NCBI RefSeq assembly: GCF_026725475.1
Contig: NZ_CP109966.1
Span: 372,001 to 436,000 of the forward strand
Length of the DNA stretch: 64,000 nt
Reading direction: 5' to 3'
DNA from: Catenovulum adriaticum
GTDB lineage: Bacteria > Pseudomonadota > Gammaproteobacteria > Enterobacterales > Alteromonadaceae
The position numbers and the translations under genes were made by a program. Within the stretch, counting starts at the first letter, position 1. Each line of letters starts with the position of its first letter. The notes beneath the pieces were generated by a model that was not told the origin of the DNA, did not search any database, and was given only the letters and a program-made list of their open reading frames with translations. This document shows, piece after piece, positions 9,861 to 19,821 of the stretch.

Positions 9861-12500
9861 CTAGCGTTTAATCAAACTCACTGATTCAATTTCAACTGCA
9901 TGCCAGTTACTTAAGTTAGAATTTTTACTTGCATCAAACGAAAGCTGGAACCCCTGCATATCAGTTAAGTCATCTGTACTAAAAGTCTGAGATTTAACCT
10001 TATTAGCAGGGTAAACCGACGGCATAAACATAGGGTAAGCTTGAGGTAAAATTGTATCGACAGGTTTTAGTTTATTCAGCGGAATTAACACATATTGCCA
10101 ATCTGTACCTATTTTCACGCTTGCACCGTAAGCCAACCCATGTTTATTTAATAATGCAAATTGAAGATGCTCAGCCACACTTGCCGATTTCGCTTTTAAA
10201 ACCAAAGTATTATAACCAGTTAACTGTCTATGCTGCATTGCATTATCTTCCGCTAAGGTCGCTCTCAATAGCGGGTTATGGGTTTTATCTAAACCGTCAA
10301 TCGATAATTGAATCGCTAAGCCATTACCCATTTGACCACTCACGTATTGCCACTGTGCTTTAGCTTGCGCCGGATATACAAACGCATTTTGTACCTGATT
10401 AGCATCAAATAAAGTAACAGGTGCATCTTTAAGTTTTAAATTGGTTTTATAATATAATGGGAAGTTATTGGTATTCTGCTTTGCAACAAAATTCCAATCA
10501 GACGGTTTACCTTTAATATGACCCGGTAAAGTCGTGGTTTGATTAGCTTGTTTTACCACAAACATATATTCTAATTGGCCAGCTTTATTCCAGTCTTGAG
10601 TATTTGGCAAGTTTAACTGATACCAATGATCATCGGCTTGTTGCATAGGTAGCGCGGTAAAGTCTCTGTGACCTTTGTATTTAACCCAAAGTTCAACTGA
10701 TTCAATGGTTTGCTCGCTACTTACCTGAACTTTGAATACTTTTTTATCCGCTTGATTAATCTCACGCTGTGGCTGATGAAATACCGTAATTGGATGATGA
10801 TGTGGAGTATTGTTAAGCTGTTTTATACTTAACTCTGGTAAATTAAAGTAAGTATCAATTTTTGCCGTAATATTTGAGTCAACGGACTGCTTTTTACTTA
10901 ACAGATAAATACCGGGTTTAATCTTAAATTCAGCCGACTTTGCTTGTGTCTGAAAATTATTATTTTCATTCAGCCCTTTGATATAAAATGAATTACCTAA
11001 TCCAGTTAGCTCTAGTTTCATATTTTGTTCGGTTTGAAACAAACGACGAACTTCACGATGTTCACTTGAGTTTTGGTAAGGATCTTCTATCAACTGCATA
11101 TCTGGATACACTTCAAGCTGCCAAACACCACTATCAAGTTTATCTAAAAAATAAGCGCCGCTACCGCTGTATTGAACCGCTTTAGAGTTACTTGTACCGG
11201 CAATATGTTGCAGTTTTTTCGGATTAACCGGCTGGCTTTGAGTCGAGTTAGAATAATAAAAATGTGTGTCGCTGTTAAGTTCACTTAAATTATTAACCGG
11301 ATCAATATTAAATTCACCAAACTGGTTATTTTGAGGGTAGCTTCCTGCATTTGCTAATCTTTGCTGACGAGTAAATACTTGGGCTGCAATCATTAAGCTA
11401 ATCGCTTTTTTAGGTGTGTAAAGCAGGTTGAGATAATGGGTATTATACTCAGAGTTGGTATGCGCAATTACACTCGGATCATAAGCAAATTGTGTCGCCC
11501 ACTGAAATCCCGCTTCGCGAAAACTTCGTGCCATAACAGGATAGGTGTAAGCATTGTCAATATCCGCCGCATCAAACTCATATACCATTTTGGCTTTATT
11601 GTCACAGGCTTTAATATCAGCAAATGGGTTAGTATAACGGGTAACAATCGGCAGCACATTGGAGTTAAAACGGCTGTTTTTAACTAATCCAGTTGGATAC
11701 CACTGAAAAGCAACACCATCAATGCTGGTTTCACATAACGCTTTGGCAAAGTCAGGATCATAACCTTGTTCACTGGTGTTATAAAACAAAGGTTTTGTCA
11801 CACCTGCATCTTTTGCTGTTTTAATTAGTTTTTCAATATACGCCGCACTTTTTTGCGGTGTAGCTGTATGTTTTGGCTCGTTAAATAATTCAAACGCAAT
11901 AATATTTTCGTCTTGCTGGTATGTTTTGCCTGTATACGGATTGACATGATTTAAAAATTGAGTCAGGTATTTTTGCTGTGCTTTGATTGCCTCTGGGTTT
12001 TGATTCATTTGATACTTTTCATATAGGCTTGAAAAACCCGGCTCGGTTGGATCGGGTTCAGGCCAGCCACTACCCCACCACGAAATTGTGGTAATAACCA
12101 CTTTTATATTTTTTTCAGCAAATTTTTTAACCGCATAATCAAATAAATCCAGATGATCGTTACCGTCTTTTAAGGTTAATAAATTACCCTGATGATCACT
12201 AATTTGTCTGTCCCATATATGGATTCGATAAGCCGTTAACCCCAAGCGGGCAATATGGTCGACATCCATATCAATCGCTTTTTTATGGTCTATTCCTGCG
12301 CGTTTAATCGCCCGATAACCATGTGCAAAAGGCACATTATAATTTACCCCAAACAAGGCAACTTCATCGCCGTTTGTCCATTTTAAAACGCCGTTTTCAA
12401 CATAAGTTGGACTATTTGACGCCGCTACAGGCGCATTAAATACAAGCGCTGCCGCGCAAGCAAAAGAAAGCTTTAATTTAGAAAAAGTTTTTAATTTCAT
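9861..12500 (-). CDS. Secreted GH5-like (clan GH-A) glycoside hydrolase with C-terminal accessory domains
   Basis: 879 residues, signal peptide about 1-27. The first 400 residues form a TIM-barrel of the cellulase/GH5 type: ELFNEP places the acid/base at E208 and VYEFD the likely nucleophile at E308. The C-terminal 450 residues are beta-rich and end in a jelly-roll-like segment (LVLKAKSASVAEHLQFALLN) that resembles carbohydrate-binding domains. It lies between the GH2 enzyme and the symporter in a co-directional locus. A beta-glycan substrate is likely, but the exact polysaccharide cannot be told. A hairpin separates it from the GH2 gene, so its expression may differ. Confidence 0.75.
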   Translation of the reverse strand: MKLKTFSKLKLSFACAAALVFNAPVAASNSPTYVENGVLKWTNGDEVALFGVNYNVPFAHGYRAIKRAGIDHKKAIDMDVDHIARLGLTAYRIHIWDRQISDHQGNLLTLKDGNDHLDLFDYAVKKFAEKNIKVVITTISWWGSGWPEPDPTEPGFSSLYEKYQMNQNPEAIKAQQKYLTQFLNHVNPYTGKTYQQDENIIAFELFNEPKHTATPQKSAAYIEKLIKTAKDAGVTKPLFYNTSEQGYDPDFAKALCETSIDGVAFQWYPTGLVKNSRFNSNVLPIVTRYTNPFADIKACDNKAKMVYEFDAADIDNAYTYPVMARSFREAGFQWATQFAYDPSVIAHTNSEYNTHYLNLLYTPKKAISLMIAAQVFTRQQRLANAGSYPQNNQFGEFNIDPVNNLSELNSDTHFYYSNSTQSQPVNPKKLQHIAGTSNSKAVQYSGSGAYFLDKLDSGVWQLEVYPDMQLIEDPYQNSSEHREVRRLFQTEQNMKLELTGLGNSFYIKGLNENNNFQTQAKSAEFKIKPGIYLLSKKQSVDSNITAKIDTYFNLPELSIKQLNNTPHHHPITVFHQPQREINQADKKVFKVQVSSEQTIESVELWVKYKGHRDFTALPMQQADDHWYQLNLPNTQDWNKAGQLEYMFVVKQANQTTTLPGHIKGKPSDWNFVAKQNTNNFPLYYKTNLKLKDAPVTLFDANQVQNAFVYPAQAKAQWQYVSGQMGNGLAIQLSIDGLDKTHNPLLRATLAEDNAMQHRQLTGYNTLVLKAKSASVAEHLQFALLNKHGLAYGASVKIGTDWQYVLIPLNKLKPVDTILPQAYPMFMPSVYPANKVKSQTFSTDDLTDMQGFQLSFDASKNSNLSNWHAVEIESVSLIKR

Positions 12501-12533
12501 GTTGTAACCTCTGGTTGTTACAATAAAGTCACG

Positions 12534-12575
12534 ATAAAAAAAGCTGAATCCAATTACCTAAATTCAGCTTTTTTA
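12534..12575 (-). terminator. Intrinsic terminator after the GH2 gene
   Basis: AAAAAAGCTGAAT pairs with ATTCAGCTTTTTT across a short loop, with a T tract on both strands. It lies 25 bases beyond the GH2 stop and before the GH5-like start, so it may give partial read-through between the two. Confidence 0.8.
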
Positions 12576-12599
12576 TTCAAGTTCTCAACAATAATTTAC

Positions 12600-14972
12600 T
12601 TAAAACAAGTTATCAGCCGTTGATACATTAAACTGTTTACTGGTTGCGGTAATTTTAGCTTGTTTAAAATCGCTGCCCGTTTTAATCACCGCAGTGGCAA
12701 TGCCCTGCTCGGTAAACGGAGTTTGCGGATTAATCAGCTCAATATCACCTTGAGTGCTAAATTCAATTTCAACGCCATTAGCCGGAACCAAATTACCTTT
12801 ATGATCCAACAACTTAGCGTATACAAATACAACATCATTAGCCGCCGCAGCAACTGTGCTGGTATCTAAACTCAACTCAACACTTGCAACTTTACCCGGT
12901 GTAGTCACCTGATGTGTTGCAACCTGTTTACCATCAATAAAGGCTTTTGCAGTTAAGCTGCCCGGTTTAAATTCCGCTAGCTTAAATTCAAACGGCGGAT
13001 GTGGTAAATGAGTCGATAATTTATCGCTATTTGGCTGTTGTTTAGCAATTAATTTATCATTTAACCAAAGTTCAACTTCTTCTGCGTTACTGAATACTCG
13101 CACGTTAGTCGATGAGTTTTCTGTCCACTCACTGGCGATATGTACCATAGGACCAGACTGATAAGCATCAGACTGAATATCAGCATCACGCTGGCTTTGA
13201 TAAAAGTAATAACTATATTTTGGCAACCGATAAATGCTCATAATACCCGAGGCTTCTAAATCGTCAGCGTAACCACGGTTATAATCAAACATCACCCAAT
13301 AACCATCGGCAAAAGCTGGCACTTGCAAGTTATCGTTATGTGCTTCTTGCAAGTTAGTGGCTTGTTGCAATAATGGTTTTTCGCCGGCACTTAATAACTG
13401 TCGGCTGGTACGTTCGCTTTCTTTTAGATCTGCCCAGCTATCCTGATTTAAACCGGCATTTTGCGCATAGTATTCCCAGTCACCGTATTCAGATACATTG
13501 TAAGGATAGGTAGGGGTTTCGTAATGTTTCATTCTGTGCTGACGCGCTTGCAGATAAATATCGTAGCCTAACTGCCAGCCCGCAGAATAAGAGTTTGGAT
13601 ATTCATCATCCACCGCCTGATTAAACTTGGCAATTAACTCATCTTTCATCCAAGATTCGTTTAATGAGCATTCCCATGCTAATACACTGGCATGATTGCG
13701 ATCACGACGGATCATATCGCGACAAGTTTGTACTACCTGAGCTTCAAATTCAGGTGTTTCATTAACGTACTGCCAACCTAAAATCGCATCAATTAATACC
13801 AAACCTAATTCATCAGCAGCTTGCATAAATGCAGGTGAGTGCGGGTAGTGAGATAAACGCACATAGTCAAAACCGGCTGATTTTATTTTCACTGCATCAC
13901 GGTAATCTGCTTCTGGTGAAGTTGCATAACCTACATGCGGATATTCCTGATGACGGTTTACTCCACGCAAAAAGGTTTTTTCGCCATTAATTAACAGTTC
14001 ATGTTTATCGTTAAATTTAAATTCACGAATACCAATTTGAGTTTGTTTGCTTTCAACTAACTTATCATCCTGCCAAATTTGAGTTTCTAACTGATATAAA
14101 TTAGGGGAATTAGGCGACCAAAGCTGTGCATTTTTAACTAAAACTTGCTGATTAATATGCGCTTTTTGACCAGCAGCTAACTGTTTATTTTGTTTAACTT
14201 CAGCAACCACTTCACCTTGATAAACTAATCGCTGAACTAAATCAAAACTAGCCGCTTGCTGGCTATCATTGGCAATTTCAGTTTGTACATTTACTTTTGA
14301 TTGCGCTTTAGCAACTTGCGGGAAAGTCACAAAAATACCACCACCGGCTTGAGTAGCTGACAGCATTTCATCGGTAATGTGGAGCGGGTTTTTAATCAAT
14401 AAATTAACGTCACGGTATAAACCACCGTAAGTATTAAAATCTAAAATATCTAAAGGTTTAGGACCCGTAATATCACTGTCGGTATTATCCAACTTTACTA
14501 ATAAGGTATTATCTGAACCTGCTTGTAATTTATCGGTTAAATCTAGCGTAAAAGGTAAATAACCGCCTTTGTGATGGCCAATTTTTTCACCGTTTAAATA
14601 AATATCCGCAATATTCATAGCCGCTTCAAAACGGATTAATACCTTTTTATTTTGCCACTCTGGCTTAAATTCAATATTCTTTTGATACCAGACATAACCC
14701 TGAAATTGATCATTAACCAATAGCGGTTCAATTTTTGGCGTATGCGGTAAACCCACAGTTTGCCAGTTAAGGGCTGTTAGCTTGTCATTCGCTAAATTTT
14801 GTTCGCTTTTAGCAAATTGCCAATTTTGATTAAAGTTAATTTTGACAGCTTGGTTTTGTATTTGCTGAACTTGAGTCGTATCACTGGTATTAGTAGAAGG
14901 CGTTGAGTTAATACAACCAGTTAAACTTGCTGCAACTGCAAGTGCTAAGCCATTATAAATAAGTTTATTCAC
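12600..14972 (-). CDS. Lipoprotein glycoside hydrolase family 2 (beta-galactosidase-like)
   Basis: 790 residues. The lipobox LTGC gives a lipidated Cys20. The domain order is jelly-roll (about 45-195, with YLNGEKIGHHKGGY), Ig-like, TIM barrel (about 325-600) and C-terminal Ig-like domains. GVNRHQEYPHVGYA and RLSHYPH are typical GH2 motifs; the acid/base is E439 in LNES and the nucleophile E495 in SEYG. A periplasm- or surface-facing exo-beta-galactosidase is the usual activity, though GH2 also includes glucuronidases and mannosidases. The start is GTG at 14972 with GAGG upstream. It follows the TonB receptor gene after a terminator-like hairpin. Confidence 0.85.
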   Translation of the reverse strand: MNKLIYNGLALAVAASLTGCINSTPSTNTSDTTQVQQIQNQAVKINFNQNWQFAKSEQNLANDKLTALNWQTVGLPHTPKIEPLLVNDQFQGYVWYQKNIEFKPEWQNKKVLIRFEAAMNIADIYLNGEKIGHHKGGYLPFTLDLTDKLQAGSDNTLLVKLDNTDSDITGPKPLDILDFNTYGGLYRDVNLLIKNPLHITDEMLSATQAGGGIFVTFPQVAKAQSKVNVQTEIANDSQQAASFDLVQRLVYQGEVVAEVKQNKQLAAGQKAHINQQVLVKNAQLWSPNSPNLYQLETQIWQDDKLVESKQTQIGIREFKFNDKHELLINGEKTFLRGVNRHQEYPHVGYATSPEADYRDAVKIKSAGFDYVRLSHYPHSPAFMQAADELGLVLIDAILGWQYVNETPEFEAQVVQTCRDMIRRDRNHASVLAWECSLNESWMKDELIAKFNQAVDDEYPNSYSAGWQLGYDIYLQARQHRMKHYETPTYPYNVSEYGDWEYYAQNAGLNQDSWADLKESERTSRQLLSAGEKPLLQQATNLQEAHNDNLQVPAFADGYWVMFDYNRGYADDLEASGIMSIYRLPKYSYYFYQSQRDADIQSDAYQSGPMVHIASEWTENSSTNVRVFSNAEEVELWLNDKLIAKQQPNSDKLSTHLPHPPFEFKLAEFKPGSLTAKAFIDGKQVATHQVTTPGKVASVELSLDTSTVAAAANDVVFVYAKLLDHKGNLVPANGVEIEFSTQGDIELINPQTPFTEQGIATAVIKTGSDFKQAKITATSKQFNVSTADNLF

Positions 14973-15092
14973 AATCTATATCCTCATTACAACATTGCCA
15001 AATGGCAATTGGATTGTGTTAAAAACCTCAATAATATTAATTAAACTAAAAACAGGTTAATCAATTAAATCAATTGAGTGCGCTAGAAAGAT

Positions 15093-15121
15093 TAAAAATA
15101 AGGGGGGTATATCCCCCTTTA
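15093..15121 (-). terminator. Hairpin plus T tract after the TonB receptor gene
   Basis: Read on the minus strand, AAGGGGGATATACCCCCC forms a strong hairpin followed by TTATTTTTAA. It lies just beyond the receptor stop (15139) and could attenuate transcription so that the receptor is made in excess over the enzymes. Confidence 0.78.
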
Positions 15122-15138
15122 GTTGAAACTCAGTTAAA

Positions 15139-17976
15139 TTACATTGAATATTGGAAGCCAACTAAATAACGGCGACCCCATTCAACACTATAAGCTGGTT
15201 TTGAATAGTCATTATCCCAATAGTTTTCTGATGACTCATTAGTTAAGTTTTGAGCTTGTAAAGTCAGTTTTAAATTCTCGGTGACAAAATAACCAATACT
15301 TGCATCAGCTGTTGTTTCAGATGAATTTAAGTTAACTAGCTGAGGATCCCAGCTATTTACACCTGTATATTCACTACGATAGTTGACAGAGAAACGTGCA
15401 TCAAACCCGTTTTTGTCATACCAAAGTGTTGCACTACCAATATGTTTAGACAAGCCACCTAAATTGTATGGATTGCTTTCTGGTTTGAACTCTTTAACAT
15501 CACTATCTGTATATGAGTAGTTAGCAAATATCCCTAAACCATCAAATGGTTCTGGTAACATATCAAACGACTGTTGGTATAAAACCTCAATACCTTGAAT
15601 TACACCACCTTCACCATTCATCGTACCGGTAAAAGCATAGTCTTGGCCGTCAAAACTTAATGTACCTTCGGTTAAACCAATATGTGACTGTAAATCTTTA
15701 AAGAAATAGTTAATTGATGCAGTAGAATTATCGCCCCAGTAATATTCGTAACCTAAATCAATTTGGTTTGCGATATACGGATTTAATCTTGGATTACCAC
15801 CACTTGCTGTTGGCGGGTTAGTTTGATTACTAAAGCTAAAGCCAGTTCTCATTTCTAATAACGGCGGACGAGATAAAGTTCGAGCAGCGCCGAAACGAAT
15901 TTGAGAGTCATCGGTAATATTAAAAATCATATTTAGTGACGGTAAAAATTCATCGTATTCATGCTCAACTGTAGTTGGCGAAACAACGATTTCTTCATAC
16001 CATGTACCATCATCTGCCTGAACCCAACCATTACTCACCATTTCATGGCCTGATGATTCAACTTCTGTTTTAGCATAGCGCACGCCAAAATTACCTGAGT
16101 AAGGGATACCCGCTAAATCACCAACCATTTCAACTTGAACATATAAAGCAGTATTTTTTTCTTTTAATTTCCATGACGAAATATTATCAACCGCAGTATC
16201 TTCAGGAGCTGTTCGTCCATCAAAAGCTGCACTTGCAACTTTATCCCAGTTTTTAAAAGTATATAAATGAGGTTCAAGATCGTCTGACGTAATTTGATAT
16301 TTATCAACTAATGCCTGCCAAGCTGGATCATTACCAAATACAGATGGGTCAAACGCGTAATCAGAGCCAATTGAATATGCTTCACCAAAATCGGTTAAAC
16401 CATGATCAACATTAGCTGTTTTTGTCCAATTTGCTAATTGAACATTCTCTTTAGTTCTGTCTGTAACACGTGCACCAAATGCAAACTTACTTAGCACACC
16501 AAAGTCTAAATCACGTTCAAAATCTAAATTGATATTGCCCATTTCATCAGTTAATTCTCTTTGACTGTCACCTGTCATGGTTGCATAAGTGGTTTCAATT
16601 GTTGGCTCCCAAACATCTGGTGAAGTTTCATACCAAACTTCCTGCTGCGCACTAAACGCATAGTTGGCCGGGTCATTAACTCCACCAACCATTAAAGGCT
16701 GAGCTTTATCACCAGAAGCATTAAAGCCAACTAAATAATCACCACCAACATATAAAGGTTCGATATTTACCCATACAGATTCAATACTGGCTTCTGACAT
16801 CCCAATATCGAATTTTGTTGTCCAGATTTCTCCAATATGCTCCACATTAATTCCAGCACTTAGCATTTCATTTTTCTGAAACCACTTCGGAATAGATAAC
16901 TGAGCACCACCTAATTCCTGTACACCGGCAATAACTTGCTCTGAACCATCACCACTGTCTTCAATCACAGGGTTTAAATCAGCATTATGATATGCATCAT
17001 AACCAAATCCAGTAGGACCACTTTCCTCATCAGCCCAATTACCTAGATCATTTGGGCCTTGCTGGTCATCTAATTCTTTGATATCAAATTGTGAATAAAA
17101 AAGATCCCCTTTAATATTTAACGACTCAGTTGGTTGAAATTCTAAAATCAGTAAACCACCGGTACGCTCATTTTGCCCCCGTTTACTTTTGGCCATTACA
17201 CCCCAAGGTGCATCTTCAACTTTACCATTTTCATTCATGTCACCACGGTTTACGCCATTATTGTAATCCCATGATTGAACACCTTTCTCTATCGAAGGTT
17301 GATCTTGATAGGTTAAACCAAATGCATAACCAAATTTTTCTGAAACTTGATCAACAACACTAAAATTAGCTTTATATCCGCCGCCATCAGCATCCGGTAA
17401 ATCATCAGCTAATGTATTGTACATATAGCTTGCACCAAAATTGATTAACCGTTTATCTTTTGATAGAGGGCTAACAAAGTTCATATTAACTAAACCCGAA
17501 ATACCACCTTCAGCCTTAGTTGCTAATGGGCTTTTATATACTTCAACCCCGTCAATTAGCTCTGCCGGAAATTGCTCAAAGCGTACATCACGGCTTGGTT
17601 CAGCCGAGACAATTTCTCGGTTATTCATAGTCGCCACATTTAATCTTGGACCCATACCACGAATTGAGATTCGACTAGCGTTACCACGGTCACGAGAAGC
17701 AGCAATACCAGGTAAACGCACTAAAGAATCAGTAATACTAACATCTGGTAATGTACCTAAATCGTCCGATGAAATAATTTCAACTGTAGATGAAGCAAAA
17801 CGTTTTTCACGTAAAGCTTTACCTAACGCACCACCAAAACCTTTAACTGCGATAACTTCAATGTCTTGATCTTCTGCTGTATTTTCTTGTGCATCTTCAG
17901 CTGCCTGTGCCATTTGTACATTAAGCACTTGTGAAACAGCCAAAGCTAATAAGCTTAATTTGATTGAATTTTTCAT
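15139..17976 (-). CDS. TonB-dependent outer-membrane receptor (carbohydrate type)
   Basis: 945 residues with signal peptide 1-25. The plug domain (about 45-170) is seen in STVEIISSDDLGTLPDVSITDSL (in parts), RISIRGMGPRLN and VEVYKSPLATKAEGGISG. The rest is a 22-strand barrel with LxPYIANQIDLGYEYY and a C-terminal strand ending RYLVGFQYSM. It is expected to import the oligosaccharide made by this locus. It is the first gene of the co-directional sugar locus and has two LacI-type palindromes upstream. Confidence 0.93.
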   Translation of the reverse strand: MKNSIKLSLLALAVSQVLNVQMAQAAEDAQENTAEDQDIEVIAVKGFGGALGKALREKRFASSTVEIISSDDLGTLPDVSITDSLVRLPGIAASRDRGNASRISIRGMGPRLNVATMNNREIVSAEPSRDVRFEQFPAELIDGVEVYKSPLATKAEGGISGLVNMNFVSPLSKDKRLINFGASYMYNTLADDLPDADGGGYKANFSVVDQVSEKFGYAFGLTYQDQPSIEKGVQSWDYNNGVNRGDMNENGKVEDAPWGVMAKSKRGQNERTGGLLILEFQPTESLNIKGDLFYSQFDIKELDDQQGPNDLGNWADEESGPTGFGYDAYHNADLNPVIEDSGDGSEQVIAGVQELGGAQLSIPKWFQKNEMLSAGINVEHIGEIWTTKFDIGMSEASIESVWVNIEPLYVGGDYLVGFNASGDKAQPLMVGGVNDPANYAFSAQQEVWYETSPDVWEPTIETTYATMTGDSQRELTDEMGNINLDFERDLDFGVLSKFAFGARVTDRTKENVQLANWTKTANVDHGLTDFGEAYSIGSDYAFDPSVFGNDPAWQALVDKYQITSDDLEPHLYTFKNWDKVASAAFDGRTAPEDTAVDNISSWKLKEKNTALYVQVEMVGDLAGIPYSGNFGVRYAKTEVESSGHEMVSNGWVQADDGTWYEEIVVSPTTVEHEYDEFLPSLNMIFNITDDSQIRFGAARTLSRPPLLEMRTGFSFSNQTNPPTASGGNPRLNPYIANQIDLGYEYYWGDNSTASINYFFKDLQSHIGLTEGTLSFDGQDYAFTGTMNGEGGVIQGIEVLYQQSFDMLPEPFDGLGIFANYSYTDSDVKEFKPESNPYNLGGLSKHIGSATLWYDKNGFDARFSVNYRSEYTGVNSWDPQLVNLNSSETTADASIGYFVTENLKLTLQAQNLTNESSENYWDNDYSKPAYSVEWGRRYLVGFQYSM

Positions 17977-18071
17977 TATGTATCCCCAACCGTATGTTAA
18001 GTGTGTATTTGCAAGCTCAAAAACAGCCTAAAATTTAAGCTTGTCACCGTATTGTTAAAATATACACGTTA

Positions 18072-18087
18072 GTTAAACGTTTACCAA
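18072..18087. promoter_or_regulatory. LacI-type operator before the TonB receptor gene
   Basis: GTTAAACGTTTACCAAG contains the palindrome GTTAAACGTTTAC, 96 bases before the receptor start. It matches the site at the regulator gene (8197) in the core TAAACGTTTA, so both are probably bound by the LacI protein encoded at 7084-8088. Confidence 0.68.
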
Positions 18088-18243
18088 GTGTTTTTTTAAT
18101 ATTTTTTATAACAATTAAGACACAAACGAAAGTAAAGATGGATTAAATCTGCTTTAAAGGCTAAAAATCACCAAAAAAAGGTTTTAAAATTATAAAAATA
18201 CAATTAATTACCACTACCCCATCGCAACCGAGCACACATCAGA

Positions 18244-18257
18244 GTAAACGATTACCA
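18244..18257. promoter_or_regulatory. Second, weaker LacI-type half-palindrome
   Basis: GTAAACGATTACCA differs from the full palindrome at one central base. It lies about 170 bases from the first receptor site, a distance compatible with looping. The 425-base gap 17977-18402 holds no gene; these two sites are all that could be supported in it. Confidence 0.45.
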
Positions 18258-18402
18258 TCGACACCTTTAAATAAAAATAATCCTATTTATTTGATGAGAT
18301 ATTTACGGAGTTTGATTATTAGTAACAGATAGTCTGTAACAATAAAGCCTACTATTAAGTTTGTTAGACATAATCCTTTTTTATAAATATTGCGAGTTGG
18401 GA

Positions 18403-19191
18403 TTATTTTTTATCTAATGGCATCATTAGCATGCTTTTTAAACTGGATGTTTTTTCTGCTTGAGGATACTGGCTAAGCCCTAACTTAATATCTTGATCTG
18501 TCTTTTGCGCAGTCGGGGTAAAGCTAGCGAAAAGCTTATCCCACCACGAAACACTAAAGCCATAATTAGAGTTAGTTTCACTAACGCGCTGGCTATGGTG
18601 AATCCGGTGCAACCTTTGGGTAATGAACAAATAACTCAACCCGTTATCTAGTTTTTTAGGCAACCGAATATTTGCATGGTTAAATACTGAAAACGCGTTT
18701 AAGCCAATCTCAAACACTAGCACCGCATAAACAGGCACACCCAAAACCAATACAAAAATAGCTTTATAAAATAAACTTAACATGATTTCGAGCGGATGGA
18801 ATCTTAGTCCGGTGGTCACATCAACTTGGCTATCGGCATGATGCACTTTGTGCAACCGCCACAGCAAAGGAACTTTGTGCATTAGCCTGTGCTGCCAATA
18901 AATCGCCATATCGAGTAACAGCAAACTGCTTATCAAAACAAGTGTTGATGAGACGGCTATTTGATTAAATAGCCCCCACTCTGCATTTTGAGCCATAATA
19001 GCAACGCCCGCTAAACCCGCGGGTAAAATCCAACGCGCTAACAGCGCTGAGCAAAATAGTAATAAAAAATTGCCCTGCCAATGTTGCCAACGCTTTAATG
19101 GGGCATCGCGAGCTGGTTTTAGGGTTTGCCAGCAAGCCATAACCATAAAAACCAACAAAAATACGCTTAATCGCCAACTTGAATCTGTCAA
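18403..19191 (-). CDS. Sterol desaturase / fatty acid hydroxylase family membrane protein
   Basis: 262 residues with several membrane segments and the histidine boxes of the di-iron hydroxylase family: HRLMH, HKVHH and HRIHHS, plus RFHPLE. The family hydroxylates or desaturates lipids in the membrane. It starts three bases after the YnjF-like stop and closes the long minus-strand operon. The lipid substrate is not known. Confidence 0.85.
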   Translation of the reverse strand: MTDSSWRLSVFLLVFMVMACWQTLKPARDAPLKRWQHWQGNFLLLFCSALLARWILPAGLAGVAIMAQNAEWGLFNQIAVSSTLVLISSLLLLDMAIYWQHRLMHKVPLLWRLHKVHHADSQVDVTTGLRFHPLEIMLSLFYKAIFVLVLGVPVYAVLVFEIGLNAFSVFNHANIRLPKKLDNGLSYLFITQRLHRIHHSQRVSETNSNYGFSVSWWDKLFASFTPTAQKTDQDIKLGLSQYPQAEKTSSLKSMLMMPLDKK

Positions 19192-19194
19192 AAT

Positions 19195-19821
19195 TTATGC
19201 CTTTTCTGTGACTTGTTTAAGGGTTTTATAGCCACCGTAAATACGAGTAAACACAGTAATAAAACAGGCAAGAGCAAACAGGTAAGCCAGTACAGCAAAG
19301 TGTTCAGGCCAAATACAAAAAGCGATAAAGATTAAAATGGTTTCTGTGCCTTCGGTTAATCCGTGTAAATAATAAAAACTTTTGTATTTAAACTGAGGTC
19401 GCTCTATTTGATATTTTTCAGCGGCGATCGCAAAAGCTAAAAAGCTACTGCCCGTGCCAATAAAGCTCACTAACAAAACCACAGCTGGCAACGCATTGTT
19501 GACTGGATCGGCCAAAGCAAACCCTAAAGGTACAGCCGCATAAAATAAAAAATCTAAACTAATGTCTAAAAAGCCACCGGCGCTGTTACTGCTTTTTTGA
19601 TAACGTGCCAATTGACCATCTAAACCATCTAAAATCCGATTAAAAACAATCACGCCTAATGCAGCGTACCAATGTTGCATCGCCAATAAAGGAATGACTA
19701 ACAAACCCACTATAAATCCGGTTATGGTTAATTGGTCTGCGGTGATTTTGCATTTATTTAATAGCATGACCAGCGGCGTTAATACGCCTTTAACCAAAGG
19801 CGTTATGGTTGAATCTAACAT
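19195..19821 (-). CDS. ynjF: CDP-alcohol phosphatidyltransferase family protein, YnjF-like
   Basis: 208 residues, multi-spanning. The family motif D-G-x-x-D-G-x-x-A-R-x8-G-x3-D-x3-D is present (DGLDGQLAR ... GGFLDISLD). Such enzymes transfer a phosphatidyl group from CDP-diacylglycerol to an alcohol. It overlaps the ynjD-like gene by seven bases. E. coli has ynjF close to ynjBCD, and both length and synteny fit. The alcohol acceptor is unknown. Confidence 0.8.
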   Translation of the reverse strand: MLDSTITPLVKGVLTPLVMLLNKCKITADQLTITGFIVGLLVIPLLAMQHWYAALGVIVFNRILDGLDGQLARYQKSSNSAGGFLDISLDFLFYAAVPLGFALADPVNNALPAVVLLVSFIGTGSSFLAFAIAAEKYQIERPQFKYKSFYYLHGLTEGTETILIFIAFCIWPEHFAVLAYLFALACFITVFTRIYGGYKTLKQVTEKA

